A stretch of DNA of 10,429 nucleotides from Flavobacteriaceae bacterium (GCA_008081175.1 VMCW01000025.1:1-10429); one strand, 5' to 3'. Positions 1 through 7,384 are shown, counted from the first letter of the stretch. Numbers and translations are program-made. Notes: generated by a model not told the origin, from the sequence alone.

Positions 1-136
1 AATTTCAATAACTTTTGTACAGCGATTCGACACAAAAACCCAGACCTTATTGGAGCGTGCAGCGCGTACCTGTCCCGTAGCTTATTCTCTTCATCCTGAC
101 CTAAATCAGCAACTACAGTTTATCTGGCCCAAGTAA
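1..136 (+). CDS. OsmC/Ohr-family protein, C-terminal fragment
   Basis: Reading from base 2, 44 codons are open up to a TAA at 134-136; the start lies upstream of the window. The fragment contains the motif RTCPVAYSLHPD, which matches the region around the second conserved cysteine of OsmC/Ohr-type proteins (CPV-x-SLHP). Family members are small cytoplasmic thiol-dependent peroxidases that reduce organic hydroperoxides, or uncharacterised relatives. Only the last part of the fold is present, so the subfamily (OsmC, Ohr or YhfA-like) cannot be told. Its last 17 bases overlap the 3' end of the opposite-strand ABA4-like gene, so no terminator separates the two. Confidence 0.72.
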   Translation, partial: ISITFVQRFDTKTQTLLERAARTCPVAYSLHPDLNQQLQFIWPK

Positions 137-557
137 TTCTTTTTTTAAAGAAATAAACCAAAGAATAGGTCAGTATTCCTATTGGTCCCAAGAGAAAAGT
201 ACACAACAAAGGAATGAATATATACAGGTGACTGATACGGTTTTTTTGACTGTGGCGCACCATCCATGCCCCTACCCAAAAGTCAAAAGCCAGATAATGT
301 AACCATCCTGCAGCAGCAGACTCTGGAGTGGCTTGTCGAAAAAGCTTTACAATTCCTTCTAAAGTAGAAAAATCTGCCTCGGCCAACCCTCCTGAAACGA
401 GAATAAAATACGAATAAAAAAGACTGAGGAAAAGCGGAACCCATGGAAATGCGATCAACGGTTTGGAAATCGCCTTTCCAGGAGCAAAGAGAAGTACTCC
501 CCAAGCAATTAGGATTCCCGTATTGCAAATTGTAAATAAAATATTAGTCATAATCAT
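120..557 (-). CDS. ABA4-like (DUF4281) integral membrane protein
   Basis: This is a 145-residue hydrophobic protein with about four membrane segments, roughly residues 5-25, 34-55, 84-100 and 110-137. It shows the conserved blocks of the ABA4-like/DUF4281 family: DFSTLEGI (62-69), GWLHYLAFDFWVGAW (84-98) and FLLGPIG (121-127). In plants ABA4 is needed for neoxanthin formation. The role of the bacterial homologues is not established, so no enzymatic function is assigned, although a link to carotenoid-bearing membranes is conceivable. The length is normal for a bare family domain. Two ATGs lie close together (codons 1 and 3, at 557 and 551), and either could be the true start. The gene overlaps the upstream OsmC-like gene tail to tail by 17 nt. 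It diverges from the YkuK-like gene over about 50 bp, so the two may share a control region. Confidence 0.8.
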   Translation of the reverse strand: MIMTNILFTICNTGILIAWGVLLFAPGKAISKPLIAFPWVPLFLSLFYSYFILVSGGLAEADFSTLEGIVKLFRQATPESAAAGWLHYLAFDFWVGAWMVRHSQKNRISHLYIFIPLLCTFLLGPIGILTYSLVYFFKKRITWAR

Positions 558-607
558 TTGTATTCAGTGCTAAGCAAATTACTATTTTTTAACTTAGACC
601 AGAGTTT
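558..607. promoter_or_regulatory. short divergent intergenic region (ABA4-like / YkuK-like)
   Basis: These 50 bp are the only space between two divergent start codons, so both promoters must lie here or inside the coding regions. On the + strand a TTG at 558-560 is followed about 22 nt later by TATTTTTT (583-590). This loosely resembles the Bacteroidota -33 TTG / -7 TAnnTTTG pattern, but the final G is missing. On the minus strand I see no good match. There is no Shine-Dalgarno sequence before either start. The region is inferred from gene arrangement; the individual boxes are weak. Confidence 0.3.
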
Positions 608-1057
608 ATGCTGCTGTTTAAAAACATAAAAGGAGAACGGGTCGATCCGGTGAACCATACCTTGGAGATCATCAAGAATTATCCCTACACGGAAATTCAC
701 ATCGGTACCGATTCGCAAAATATCAATAAAGAAACACGCTATACAACCGTGATTGCCTATCGGTTTGGGTCGAGAGGGGTGCACTATATTTTTAGTAAAT
801 CGCGTAAAGATCTCATTTCAGATATGTGGACACGTCTATGGAAAGAGGCGGAATACAGCATTGATTTGGCAGAATGGCTGACCCAAAAAATTGCCTTAAA
901 AATTCAAATAGACATGGACTACAACGAAGACGAAAATTTCAAATCACATAAATTGGTTGCTGCGGCCAAAGGCTGGGCCAATTCCCTAGGGTACAAAGTG
1001 AATGTAAAGCCAAATAACCAAATCGCAACTCGAGCCGCTGACTATCACTGTAAATAA
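608..1057 (+). CDS. YkuK-like ribonuclease H-fold protein (DUF458)
   Basis: This 149-residue soluble protein has the hallmarks of the YkuK/DUF458 family, which has a predicted RNase H-like fold. The first strand carries GTDSQ (33-37, acidic Asp35). A helix follows with LWKEAEYSIDLAEWL (77-91, Glu80/Glu82), then IQIDMDYNED (99-108, Asp102/Asp104), and the C-terminal block is NNQIATRAADYHCK with Asp145. The four acidic positions fit the two-metal site of RNase H-fold nucleases, but the biological substrate of the family is not known. Length is typical and the protein ends naturally at TAA. It stands alone on its strand: a 175-bp gap separates it from the next gene, and nothing ties it to the metabolic genes downstream. 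I see no convincing terminator after it. Confidence 0.85.
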   Translation: MLLFKNIKGERVDPVNHTLEIIKNYPYTEIHIGTDSQNINKETRYTTVIAYRFGSRGVHYIFSKSRKDLISDMWTRLWKEAEYSIDLAEWLTQKIALKIQIDMDYNEDENFKSHKLVAAAKGWANSLGYKVNVKPNNQIATRAADYHCK

Positions 1058-1232
1058 ACATCCTTCAAACGGCTTGAGCACAAGATATTGCCGCCAACTG
1101 TAAAAACACCAAACAAAAACGCTAAAGAAACCTGAGGCCAACGAGAAACAACAGAATAAAAACAGGTCTGGAGAGTTTCTTCTAAAGAGACAATTTTAAC
1201 CTATCTTTAATCGACTTCTAAAAAAAAGACAT

Positions 1233-2153
1233 ATGCGTTTTACCATCATTGCTCCTCCTGTGCCCACACAAAAGTGGAAGGAACAATTTGAGAAAATAGC
1301 CCCGCACATTCCGCTATTAATTGGCACAGAAACAGACCGGCCGGAAGAGATTGTTTGTGCTATGGTTTGGAAACAACCCAAAGGAGCGCTGAAGCCCTTT
1401 GTGAACTTAAAACTTATCTTTTCTATGGGCGCTGGTGTGGACCACGTACTCGCAGATGAGACCATTCCAAAACACCTGCCTATCTGTAGAGTGGTAGATC
1501 CTCAAATGGCTTTTTCTATGAGTAATTATGTTTTAATGGCTCTTTTAAACCACCATAGATCTTGGTATGAATTTCAAGCAGCACAACAGCAGAAGCATTG
1601 GGCTCAATTTGAATTTATAGAACGTCCTGTACGTGTGGGGGTTTTGGGTATTGGTCATTTGGGAATGGATGTTGCTCATAAAGTCCAGCAATTAGGCTTT
1701 TCTGTTGTAGGTTACTCCCATTCACCCAAAAAAACTCCTTTTCCTTCTTTTGTAGCGGGAGAATGGGATCAGTTTATAAAATCCCTGAATGTTCTGGTTT
1801 GTACTGTTCCTTTCACTCCAAAAACAAAAGGCCTGCTAAACTATTCCCTTTTTGAGCAATTTGCAGAGCCTACCTACCTGATCAATGTTTCCAGAGGAAG
1901 CGTTCAGGTTGAAAAAGACATCCTTAGGGCTTTAGATGAAGGGCTTCTTTCGGGTGCTTTTTTGGATGTTTTTGAAGAAGAACCCCTTCCTGTAGACAGT
2001 CCTTTATGGTCACATCCTAAAGTAAAAATCACTCCTCATATTGCCAGTTTGACCTACCCCAGAGAGGGTGTTTTGCAAGTACTAAATTGTTTTGAACAGC
2101 TTGAAAAGGGTTTGCCCCCACCACAGCAAGTAAGTCGTGAAAAAATGTACTAA
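1233..2153 (+). CDS. D-2-hydroxyacid dehydrogenase, GhrA-type glyoxylate/hydroxypyruvate reductase
   Basis: This 306-residue cytoplasmic oxidoreductase belongs to the D-isomer-specific 2-hydroxyacid dehydrogenase family and is close in length and motifs to GhrA. The N-terminal substrate lobe carries SMGAGVD (64-70). The Rossmann lobe begins at VGVLGIGHLG (G139-x-G141-xx-G144). The catalytic residues are visible: Arg221 in NVSRGSV, Glu250 in FEEEPLP and His269 in TPHIAS. LPVDSPLWSHP followed by TPHIASLTYP is typical of the GhrA subgroup. The expected reaction is NAD(P)H-dependent reduction of glyoxylate, hydroxypyruvate or a related 2-keto acid; the substrate cannot be fixed from sequence. The nucleotide after the Gly motif region gives no clear NADP preference. 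The start at 1233 is the first ATG, preceded by an A-rich leader. Its stop (2151-2153) overlaps the stop of the converging DUF1611 gene, so it probably is not part of that operon. Confidence 0.88.
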   Translation: MRFTIIAPPVPTQKWKEQFEKIAPHIPLLIGTETDRPEEIVCAMVWKQPKGALKPFVNLKLIFSMGAGVDHVLADETIPKHLPICRVVDPQMAFSMSNYVLMALLNHHRSWYEFQAAQQQKHWAQFEFIERPVRVGVLGIGHLGMDVAHKVQQLGFSVVGYSHSPKKTPFPSFVAGEWDQFIKSLNVLVCTVPFTPKTKGLLNYSLFEQFAEPTYLINVSRGSVQVEKDILRALDEGLLSGAFLDVFEEEPLPVDSPLWSHPKVKITPHIASLTYPREGVLQVLNCFEQLEKGLPPPQQVSREKMY

Positions 2154-3190
2154 CTTTTTAAAAGCTGTGCCGTAATATCACGAACACCAAAACGAACCGG
2201 ATCGGTCACATGAATTCCTGTTTTTTGTTCTAAATCCGTTAGAAATTTTTTGGCCTCGCTTTCTGTCAACTTGCTTGTATTTGCACATATTCCGATCACT
2301 TTGGCTTGAGGATAGGTTCCTAAAACAGTCGCCAAGCTTACGTTTAATGCTATAAATTCGTTGAGATCAGGAACAACAATGTGTTCTGGACTTCGAAGTG
2401 TGTTTTTACCCGCTCGTATACACATTACTAGATGAGTAGGGCAACTTCCTCGCATCAGAGGTAAGGTTGCAGAACTTCCTGGATGAAGTAAGGATCCTTG
2501 CCCCTCTACAAGCACAATATCTTTGTCGGCCTGTTCAAGGACAGCCTGTTCTACAGCACCACAGGCGTGATCGAGTTTAAAGGCATCTAAGGGTATTCCT
2601 CTACCCATAATGGTTATTCCAATTTGACCTGTAGCTACAAAACCTACTTTCTGTTTTTGTTTGAGTAATTCTTGGTAAATTTCTAAGCCTGAAGTCATCT
2701 TTCCTACAGCCATATCTGTGCCAATAAACAACACTCTTTTATTGGGAAGAGCAGCTGCCTGAGCAGTAGCTATTGCCGGGATAAATTGGGGGATACGAAC
2801 GTCCCATATCCACTGATTCTTTGGGTTTTTGATGGAATTGCTCCATTTGGGAGACAACAAGTCGTGAAGTCCATTGACGATGGACAAACCTGCCTCCAAT
2901 GCTTCTTTAATGATGGGGGTCCACGTCTCAGGAATTCTGCCTCCTGAAGGGGCAATACCCAATATCATTACCTCTGCACCGAGGGCAACCGCCTCTTGAA
3001 GGCTTTTAAGGATGGGAATAGCCCTAGGTAGTTCAAAAAAGTCCTGCATCGATTTCCCTGCGTGAGTTGTGTCAACAATTCCAACAATAGGGTTTTTGAG
3101 GTAGCGCGCTACTCCTATCCCCATTTTACCATAGTCGCTGTCTATATGGCCTTCCATATAAACCACAACTTTTTGTTTAATATCCAGCAT
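2150..3190 (-). CDS. DUF1611 family protein, DgcN-like (putative D-glutamate N-acetyltransferase)
   Basis: This is a 346-residue cytoplasmic protein of the DUF1611 family. The N-terminal half (about 1-150) is a Rossmann-like domain with IVGIVD (35-40) and LGIAPSGGRIP (77-87). The C-terminal half starts with a P-loop-like motif, GTDMAVGKMT (157-166), and continues with VATGQIGI (185-192) and VEGQGSLLHPG (228-238). A DUF1611 protein, DgcN, was shown in marine Pseudoalteromonas to N-acetylate D-glutamate, and its product is racemised by the enolase-superfamily partner DgcA. Here the start codon lies inside the end of just such an enolase-family gene (14-nt overlap), which implies translational coupling and a shared pathway. 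The DgcN activity is inferred from family and pairing. Other DUF1611 members may act on other amino acids, and the P-loop leaves an ATP-dependent activity possible. Confidence 0.82.
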   Translation of the reverse strand: MLDIKQKVVVYMEGHIDSDYGKMGIGVARYLKNPIVGIVDTTHAGKSMQDFFELPRAIPILKSLQEAVALGAEVMILGIAPSGGRIPETWTPIIKEALEAGLSIVNGLHDLLSPKWSNSIKNPKNQWIWDVRIPQFIPAIATAQAAALPNKRVLFIGTDMAVGKMTSGLEIYQELLKQKQKVGFVATGQIGITIMGRGIPLDAFKLDHACGAVEQAVLEQADKDIVLVEGQGSLLHPGSSATLPLMRGSCPTHLVMCIRAGKNTLRSPEHIVVPDLNEFIALNVSLATVLGTYPQAKVIGICANTSKLTESEAKKFLTDLEQKTGIHVTDPVRFGVRDITAQLLKS

Positions 3191-4232
3191 AAAATTCTTG
3201 TTTTAATTCCGCTCCATGTCCAGGAACATCAGGGGGGAGCGTAACCCCATCAACCATTGGGGCTCCATTAGAAGGATCGGGTGCTAAATTGTAATGCGAG
3301 TCTAGATCGATGTGATCTATCCCTCCAGTAAGGGCGGCGGCGGCGGCTATTGCTACAGAAGATTCGCTCATACAGCCTATCATTGTTTTTAACCCATGCG
3401 CTCGTGCCGTAGCTATAATGCGTAACGCTTCTGTGATTCCTCCACACTTCATCAACTTCATATTTACACCATCAACATGGGCAGCAAAATGAGGTATGTT
3501 TTCACAAAAACGACAGGACTCATCTACATAAATGGGTAAAGGCCGCTGGTCATACAGCTCTTTAAGATGTGCCTCTTCTCCCTCTTTTAAGGGCTGTTCG
3601 ATATAGTCCACTCCTCGATCGGCCAACCACTGCATCATATGTTTTGCTTGAGAAACATCCCACCCGCCATTGGCGTCTACACGGATTTTAACGGCGTAGT
3701 TTTTTGCGCTTTCTAGGACTTGTTCAAACATTGCTTTATCTGCTTCTATCCCATCTGGAGCGCCTAATTTTATTTTAAGAGACTTTATTGATGAGCCTTC
3801 CATAATAAGAGGTATGCGTTCTTTTACTACCTCTGGTGGATTGATTCCTATGGTTACGGAGGTTGGTGTATGTGCCTTTGGAAAGCCGAGCAACTGATAG
3901 AGCGGCATTTGTGCTTTTTTTGCTGTCCAGTCCCAAAGGGCTATGTCCAAGCCTACATAAGCACAGGGAGGTGTTTTCATTTCGCGAGCGCGATCATACA
4001 ATGCCTGTATGGAATATCCTTCGATTCCTGTGGCAACAAACTCTTCCAGTGCTTGTTGTACTGCTTCGGGGGTACTTGCCCCTTCTGTATCTCCTGGTGC
4101 TGCTTCACCCCATCCAATCAAACCGTCTTTTTCAAAACGTACAAAAATGTTTTCCGAATGGTAGCGAATTCCTCTACTTATTGCTAGTGGAAAGCGCTTT
4201 TTAAGTTCAACTTTATGAAAACTTATTTTCAT
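3177..4232 (-). CDS. enolase-superfamily dipeptide epimerase / DgcA-like N-acetyl-amino-acid racemase
   Basis: This 351-residue protein is a complete muconate-lactonizing-enzyme-type member of the enolase superfamily. After the capping domain (about 1-120), the barrel shows the Lys pair in LKIKLG (Lys153, Lys155), the three metal ligands Asp186 (RVDANGGW), Glu212 (IEQP) and Asp237 (VDES), the second-side lysine in NMKLMKCGG (Lys259/Lys262), GCMSESS (286-292), and an Asp-x-Asp pair in IDLDSH (Asp309, Asp311). The last motif is characteristic of dipeptide epimerases such as L-Ala-D/L-Glu epimerase, where it binds the dipeptide amino group. The expected reaction is 1,1-proton transfer at an alpha carbon. 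Two roles fit: peptidoglycan-peptide recycling (L-Ala-D-Glu), or racemisation of N-acetyl-D-Glu as in DgcA. The overlapping DUF1611 gene argues for the second, while the DxD motif keeps the first alive. The gene starts 15 nt after the GH32 stop. Confidence 0.9.
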   Translation of the reverse strand: MKISFHKVELKKRFPLAISRGIRYHSENIFVRFEKDGLIGWGEAAPGDTEGASTPEAVQQALEEFVATGIEGYSIQALYDRAREMKTPPCAYVGLDIALWDWTAKKAQMPLYQLLGFPKAHTPTSVTIGINPPEVVKERIPLIMEGSSIKSLKIKLGAPDGIEADKAMFEQVLESAKNYAVKIRVDANGGWDVSQAKHMMQWLADRGVDYIEQPLKEGEEAHLKELYDQRPLPIYVDESCRFCENIPHFAAHVDGVNMKLMKCGGITEALRIIATARAHGLKTMIGCMSESSVAIAAAAALTGGIDHIDLDSHYNLAPDPSNGAPMVDGVTLPPDVPGHGAELKQEFYAGY

Positions 4233-4247
4233 TCAATTACAAAAATA

Positions 4248-5855
4248 TTAGTTTACTTTTTTTAATTCTTTAATACTAAATGCCTCTACACGAGACTGCT
4301 CCGCTGAAGTAATAAGGCTTAATGTTTGAAAAGGAGCGTTGCTAAAGAAAATCTCTGTCATAACAGTGGCTCCCTCATCGTAAAACAATTCGATAGAGGC
4401 CTTGTCTAAAATGAATTTGATTTCTAGTGTTTCCTTTGAAGTAAACCGAGGTGCAAGAGAGGGTTTCGCGCCAAAGGTCTTCGAAAAATCTACTTGTCCT
4501 GACTGTTTACGATCAATAAAAAACTGTTTTTCATTGTGGTTATAACCGAACTTCAACGAATCGCCGCTGCTGTTGGCAAGAACAAACGTATACGTTGTGT
4601 TTTCCAATTTTGAGAGTTCCATTTGAGCAATTGCCCCAGATAGGTCAATGTCCTTTTCATCAACAAGTGTTGTTTCTCCTTCCAGAGGCAGCAATTTTTT
4701 TTCAATAGTCTTGGAGATATAGGGTTCCCAATTGGAGTGAGCTATTGATCGCAAACGGTAGTGACCGGGTTGCTCTGTCACTAACTCAAGTTCTCGAGCG
4801 GTGGTCATGGCGCTCCTCCAAGGGCTTGTAGGCACTTCTTGGGCGTATTCCCAGTTGGACATCCACCCTTGATACAAGACCCCTTTTGATTCGCTTTTCC
4901 AGTTGGAATAGGTCACGCCCGCATAGTTGTCTTTCCCAAAGTCGGTCCAAAAACGATGCTCTTGCTCCATTTCTTTTTGAAAATTAGGGTCTACGGTAAA
5001 TTGTTTGCCGTCAAAATCTCCAACAAAATATTGTGTCGCACTCCCACCGTTGGGACCTCCAGGATTGATGCTCACCAAATGCACCCATTTGGTCTCCTTA
5101 GTTCCTTTTACAGGAAGTTCAAAAAGGTCCGGGCATTCCCAAACTCCGTTGTGATTTCCTATTCCTTCACCAAAAGAGGATAAAAAGGTCCACTTTTTTA
5201 AATCTTTGGATTCGTAAAACTGAGTAATCTGTGCTGCTGCTAGTATCAAAATCCACTTTTGATCTTTTTCATACCAGATGACCTTGGGATCGCGAAAATC
5301 TCGAATGCCTGGATTTTCAATTATTGGATTTTCAGCGTGTTTCGTCCAGGTTTGTCCATCGTCTAAAGAGTAGGCCATGCTTTGAGTTTGAAACAATTGT
5401 GATCCTTTTTGTTCCGCTTCAGCGTCGTGATTGGTGTAAATAGCAATAATGGGCGTTTGACCTTCCTTTCCAAAACCAGAAGTATTGTTGTAATCCACTA
5501 CAGCGCTTCCAGAAAAAATAGTTCCCAGTGCATCGGGATATAATGCGATGGGTTGTTCCTCCCAATGAATTAAGTCTTTGCTTATAGCATGTCCCCAATG
5601 CATTGGTCCCCAAACACTGGATTCTGGATGATGCTGAAAATACAAATGGTAAGTCCCCTTTAAGTAAAACATCCCATTGGGGTCGTTCATCCAATTTTTC
5701 TTTGGTGTAAAGTGAAAGTTTGGACGATACCGCGATTCTTCAACGTTTTCTTTGTTCATCTCCTTTTGATTCTCTTTTTTTTCTGAGGTTCCACAAGCAC
5801 TTAGTAAAGCCAAAAGCAGCATACAAAGAACGGTATTTTCTTTTCTAAAAATCAT
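4248..5855 (-). CDS. GH32 beta-fructosidase (levanase/invertase-type) lipoprotein
   Basis: This is a 535-residue exported glycoside hydrolase of family 32. With the ATG at 5855, a short signal peptide ends in a lipobox (LLSA-Cys21), followed by a Lys/Glu-rich linker that could serve as a surface-export signal in Bacteroidota. The five-bladed propeller carries the nucleophile in WMNDPNG (Asp58), the stabilising acid in FRDPK (Asp189) and the acid/base in WECPDLF (Glu240). SGSAVV (115-120) and WMSNWEY (331-337) are further GH32 blocks. A C-terminal beta-sandwich includes IELFYDEG (488-495). It should hydrolyse terminal fructose from sucrose, levan or inulin; the linkage cannot be read from sequence. 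A TTG 24 nt upstream would extend the frame by eight residues into the porter gene, but those residues spoil the signal peptide and the ATG lies 1 nt after the porter stop. The product fructose could be carried by the upstream porter. Confidence 0.93.
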   Translation of the reverse strand: MIFRKENTVLCMLLLALLSACGTSEKKENQKEMNKENVEESRYRPNFHFTPKKNWMNDPNGMFYLKGTYHLYFQHHPESSVWGPMHWGHAISKDLIHWEEQPIALYPDALGTIFSGSAVVDYNNTSGFGKEGQTPIIAIYTNHDAEAEQKGSQLFQTQSMAYSLDDGQTWTKHAENPIIENPGIRDFRDPKVIWYEKDQKWILILAAAQITQFYESKDLKKWTFLSSFGEGIGNHNGVWECPDLFELPVKGTKETKWVHLVSINPGGPNGGSATQYFVGDFDGKQFTVDPNFQKEMEQEHRFWTDFGKDNYAGVTYSNWKSESKGVLYQGWMSNWEYAQEVPTSPWRSAMTTARELELVTEQPGHYRLRSIAHSNWEPYISKTIEKKLLPLEGETTLVDEKDIDLSGAIAQMELSKLENTTYTFVLANSSGDSLKFGYNHNEKQFFIDRKQSGQVDFSKTFGAKPSLAPRFTSKETLEIKFILDKASIELFYDEGATVMTEIFFSNAPFQTLSLITSAEQSRVEAFSIKELKKVN

Positions 5856-5856
5856 A

Positions 5857-7185
5857 TTATTTGTTCTTGTTGTCTGCAATCAATTTTTTGCTCAGTTCCT
5901 CCAGAGAAATCCCTCGCGTTTCGGGCATCATATAATGGACAAACAGCAATTGCAAGACCATAAAAAAGGCAAAAATGGAAAAGACAACGGCAGCTCCTAT
6001 ACTAGCAAATAAAAGGGGTACAAAAGAAGGAATGACCGCTGCGAGAACCCAGTGTACACTCACCCCAAAAGCCTGCCCAGAATTGCGAAGGTGGTTGGGG
6101 AAAATTTCAGAAATATACACCCAAATGATTGCCCCCTGACCTATGGCATGAGCGGCAATAAAGAGGAAAAGAAAAATAGGGATTAATAGTCCCCCCCACT
6201 GAAAATAAAAAGCACATGCTACTAAACTCAACGAGATGATATAACCAAAAGAACCGTAATACATCAGTTTTTTTCGTCCCTGTTTGTCAATCAAAGCAAC
6301 TCCTATAAACGTGAAGATCAAATTGGTAAGCCCTATCCCCACACTGCTCAGCAAAGAGGTGCTTTCTCCCAGACCTCCTTCTTCAAAGATTCTCGGAGCA
6401 TAGTATAAAAAGGCGTTTATACCCGAAAGTTGATTGAAAAAAGCAACTAAAAAAGCCAGTTTTAGGGGGAAACGATATTTTTTATCAAAAATCGATTCTT
6501 CTCTGTTCTCCTGTTCACTTGAATTGTCCATTTCTTTGACTAATTGATCAAAAGAAGCTTCAGGATCGATTTGGTGATAGACCTCCTTGGCTTCATCATG
6601 TATCCCTTTTGAGATGAGCCATCTAGGGCTTCTTGGGATACCAAAACACAATAAGGTATACATTACTGCTGGAAAAGCTTCTACCCCCATCATCCAACGC
6701 CAAGCATTTTCACCTATATCTCGCAACAGATAGTTAGAAATAAAAGCCAATAGAATTCCAAAAACCAAGCTGAACTGGTACATTCCCACCAGCTGGCCTC
6801 TTCTTTTTGCCGGAGCAATTTCTGAAATGTACGCAGGTACTGCTATGGTAGAAACTCCAACGCCTAAGCCTCCAATAAAACGGAAGGCAGCAAAGCTGAT
6901 TGGATCATTTGCCAAGGCGGAGCCTACAGCAGACACCGTGTAAAAAACACCCACCCACAAAAGGGTCTTTTTACGACCTAAGCGTTGGGTAGGTATTGCA
7001 CCAAAGAGTGCCCCTACAACCGTGCCCCAAAGTGCCATTGCCATGACTACCGTTCCATGAAATGCATCCGAAGAGTTCCAAAGGCTTTGCAATTTTTTGT
7101 CTGCGCCGGAAATAACAACGGTATCAAAACCAAAAAGAAGTCCCGCTAAAGCTGCCACAAAGGACCAATAAAAAACTTGTTTCAT
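5857..7185 (-). CDS. MFS sugar porter (probable hexose/fructose importer)
   Basis: This is a 442-residue major facilitator of the sugar porter family with about twelve membrane helices. Family signatures are in order: GFDTVVISGA (19-28), RLGRKK (68-73), RFIGGLGVG (102-110), SEIAPAKRRG (121-130), PRSPRWL (184-190, the PESPRWL variant), the sugar-contacting QLSGINAFLYYAP (252-264), GRKK (303-306), YISEIFPNHLRNSG (357-370) and PETRG (421-425). The central loop (about 195-238) is polar and acidic. It lies in the inner membrane and probably imports a monosaccharide by proton symport. It is the first gene of the minus-strand set, and the GH32 gene begins 1 nt after its stop, so fructose is the natural guess, though the substrate cannot be proved from sequence. 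No SusC/SusD pair accompanies it within the window. Confidence 0.92.
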   Translation of the reverse strand: MKQVFYWSFVAALAGLLFGFDTVVISGADKKLQSLWNSSDAFHGTVVMAMALWGTVVGALFGAIPTQRLGRKKTLLWVGVFYTVSAVGSALANDPISFAAFRFIGGLGVGVSTIAVPAYISEIAPAKRRGQLVGMYQFSLVFGILLAFISNYLLRDIGENAWRWMMGVEAFPAVMYTLLCFGIPRSPRWLISKGIHDEAKEVYHQIDPEASFDQLVKEMDNSSEQENREESIFDKKYRFPLKLAFLVAFFNQLSGINAFLYYAPRIFEEGGLGESTSLLSSVGIGLTNLIFTFIGVALIDKQGRKKLMYYGSFGYIISLSLVACAFYFQWGGLLIPIFLFLFIAAHAIGQGAIIWVYISEIFPNHLRNSGQAFGVSVHWVLAAVIPSFVPLLFASIGAAVVFSIFAFFMVLQLLFVHYMMPETRGISLEELSKKLIADNKNK

Positions 7186-7384
7186 CTGTTACTAATAAGT
7201 GTTAATCTATGGTCAGAGGGAACATCCTGAATGGTCCTGTAGGTTTGTAATCTACTGTTATTCATAAATGTTTCATTGACTATAGTTTGTTTAAATTCAT
7301 TCGTTTAATGTACTCAAGATAACTATTAAATAAAAAAATCTTGTTCCTCAGCCCCAATTTCTTTTAAATGAATCCCAGTATAGA

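Noticed and set aside
1070..1093. possible hairpin terminator after the YkuK-like gene
   Set aside because: Only CGGC/GCCG pairs, across a 16-nt loop, and no run of T follows. This is too weak to call a terminator.
1233..2153. GhrA-like dehydrogenase as a member of the D-Glu-related operon
   Set aside because: It is on the opposite strand, convergent with that operon, and its expected 2-keto acid substrates have no clear place in the DgcN/DgcA route.
3863..4204. two long plus-strand open frames opposite the epimerase gene
   Set aside because: They are antisense to a fully recognisable enolase-superfamily gene. They are rich in Cys, Phe and Leu, as expected of shadow frames, and have no recognisable domain.
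4956..5183. plus-strand open frame of 75 codons within the GH32 gene
   Set aside because: It is antisense to an intact, motif-bearing GH32 coding region, with a composition that does not look like a real protein.
5856..5879. TTG start extending the GH32 frame by eight residues
   Set aside because: The extension overlaps the sugar porter gene and puts a polar stretch before the signal peptide. The ATG at 5855 gives a normal lipoprotein signal and a 1-nt gap.
7209..7236. ATGGTC direct repeat as a defined operator
   Set aside because: The two hexamers are 22 bp apart with differing flanks and no palindromic partner. I noted them within the control region but do not list them as a site.
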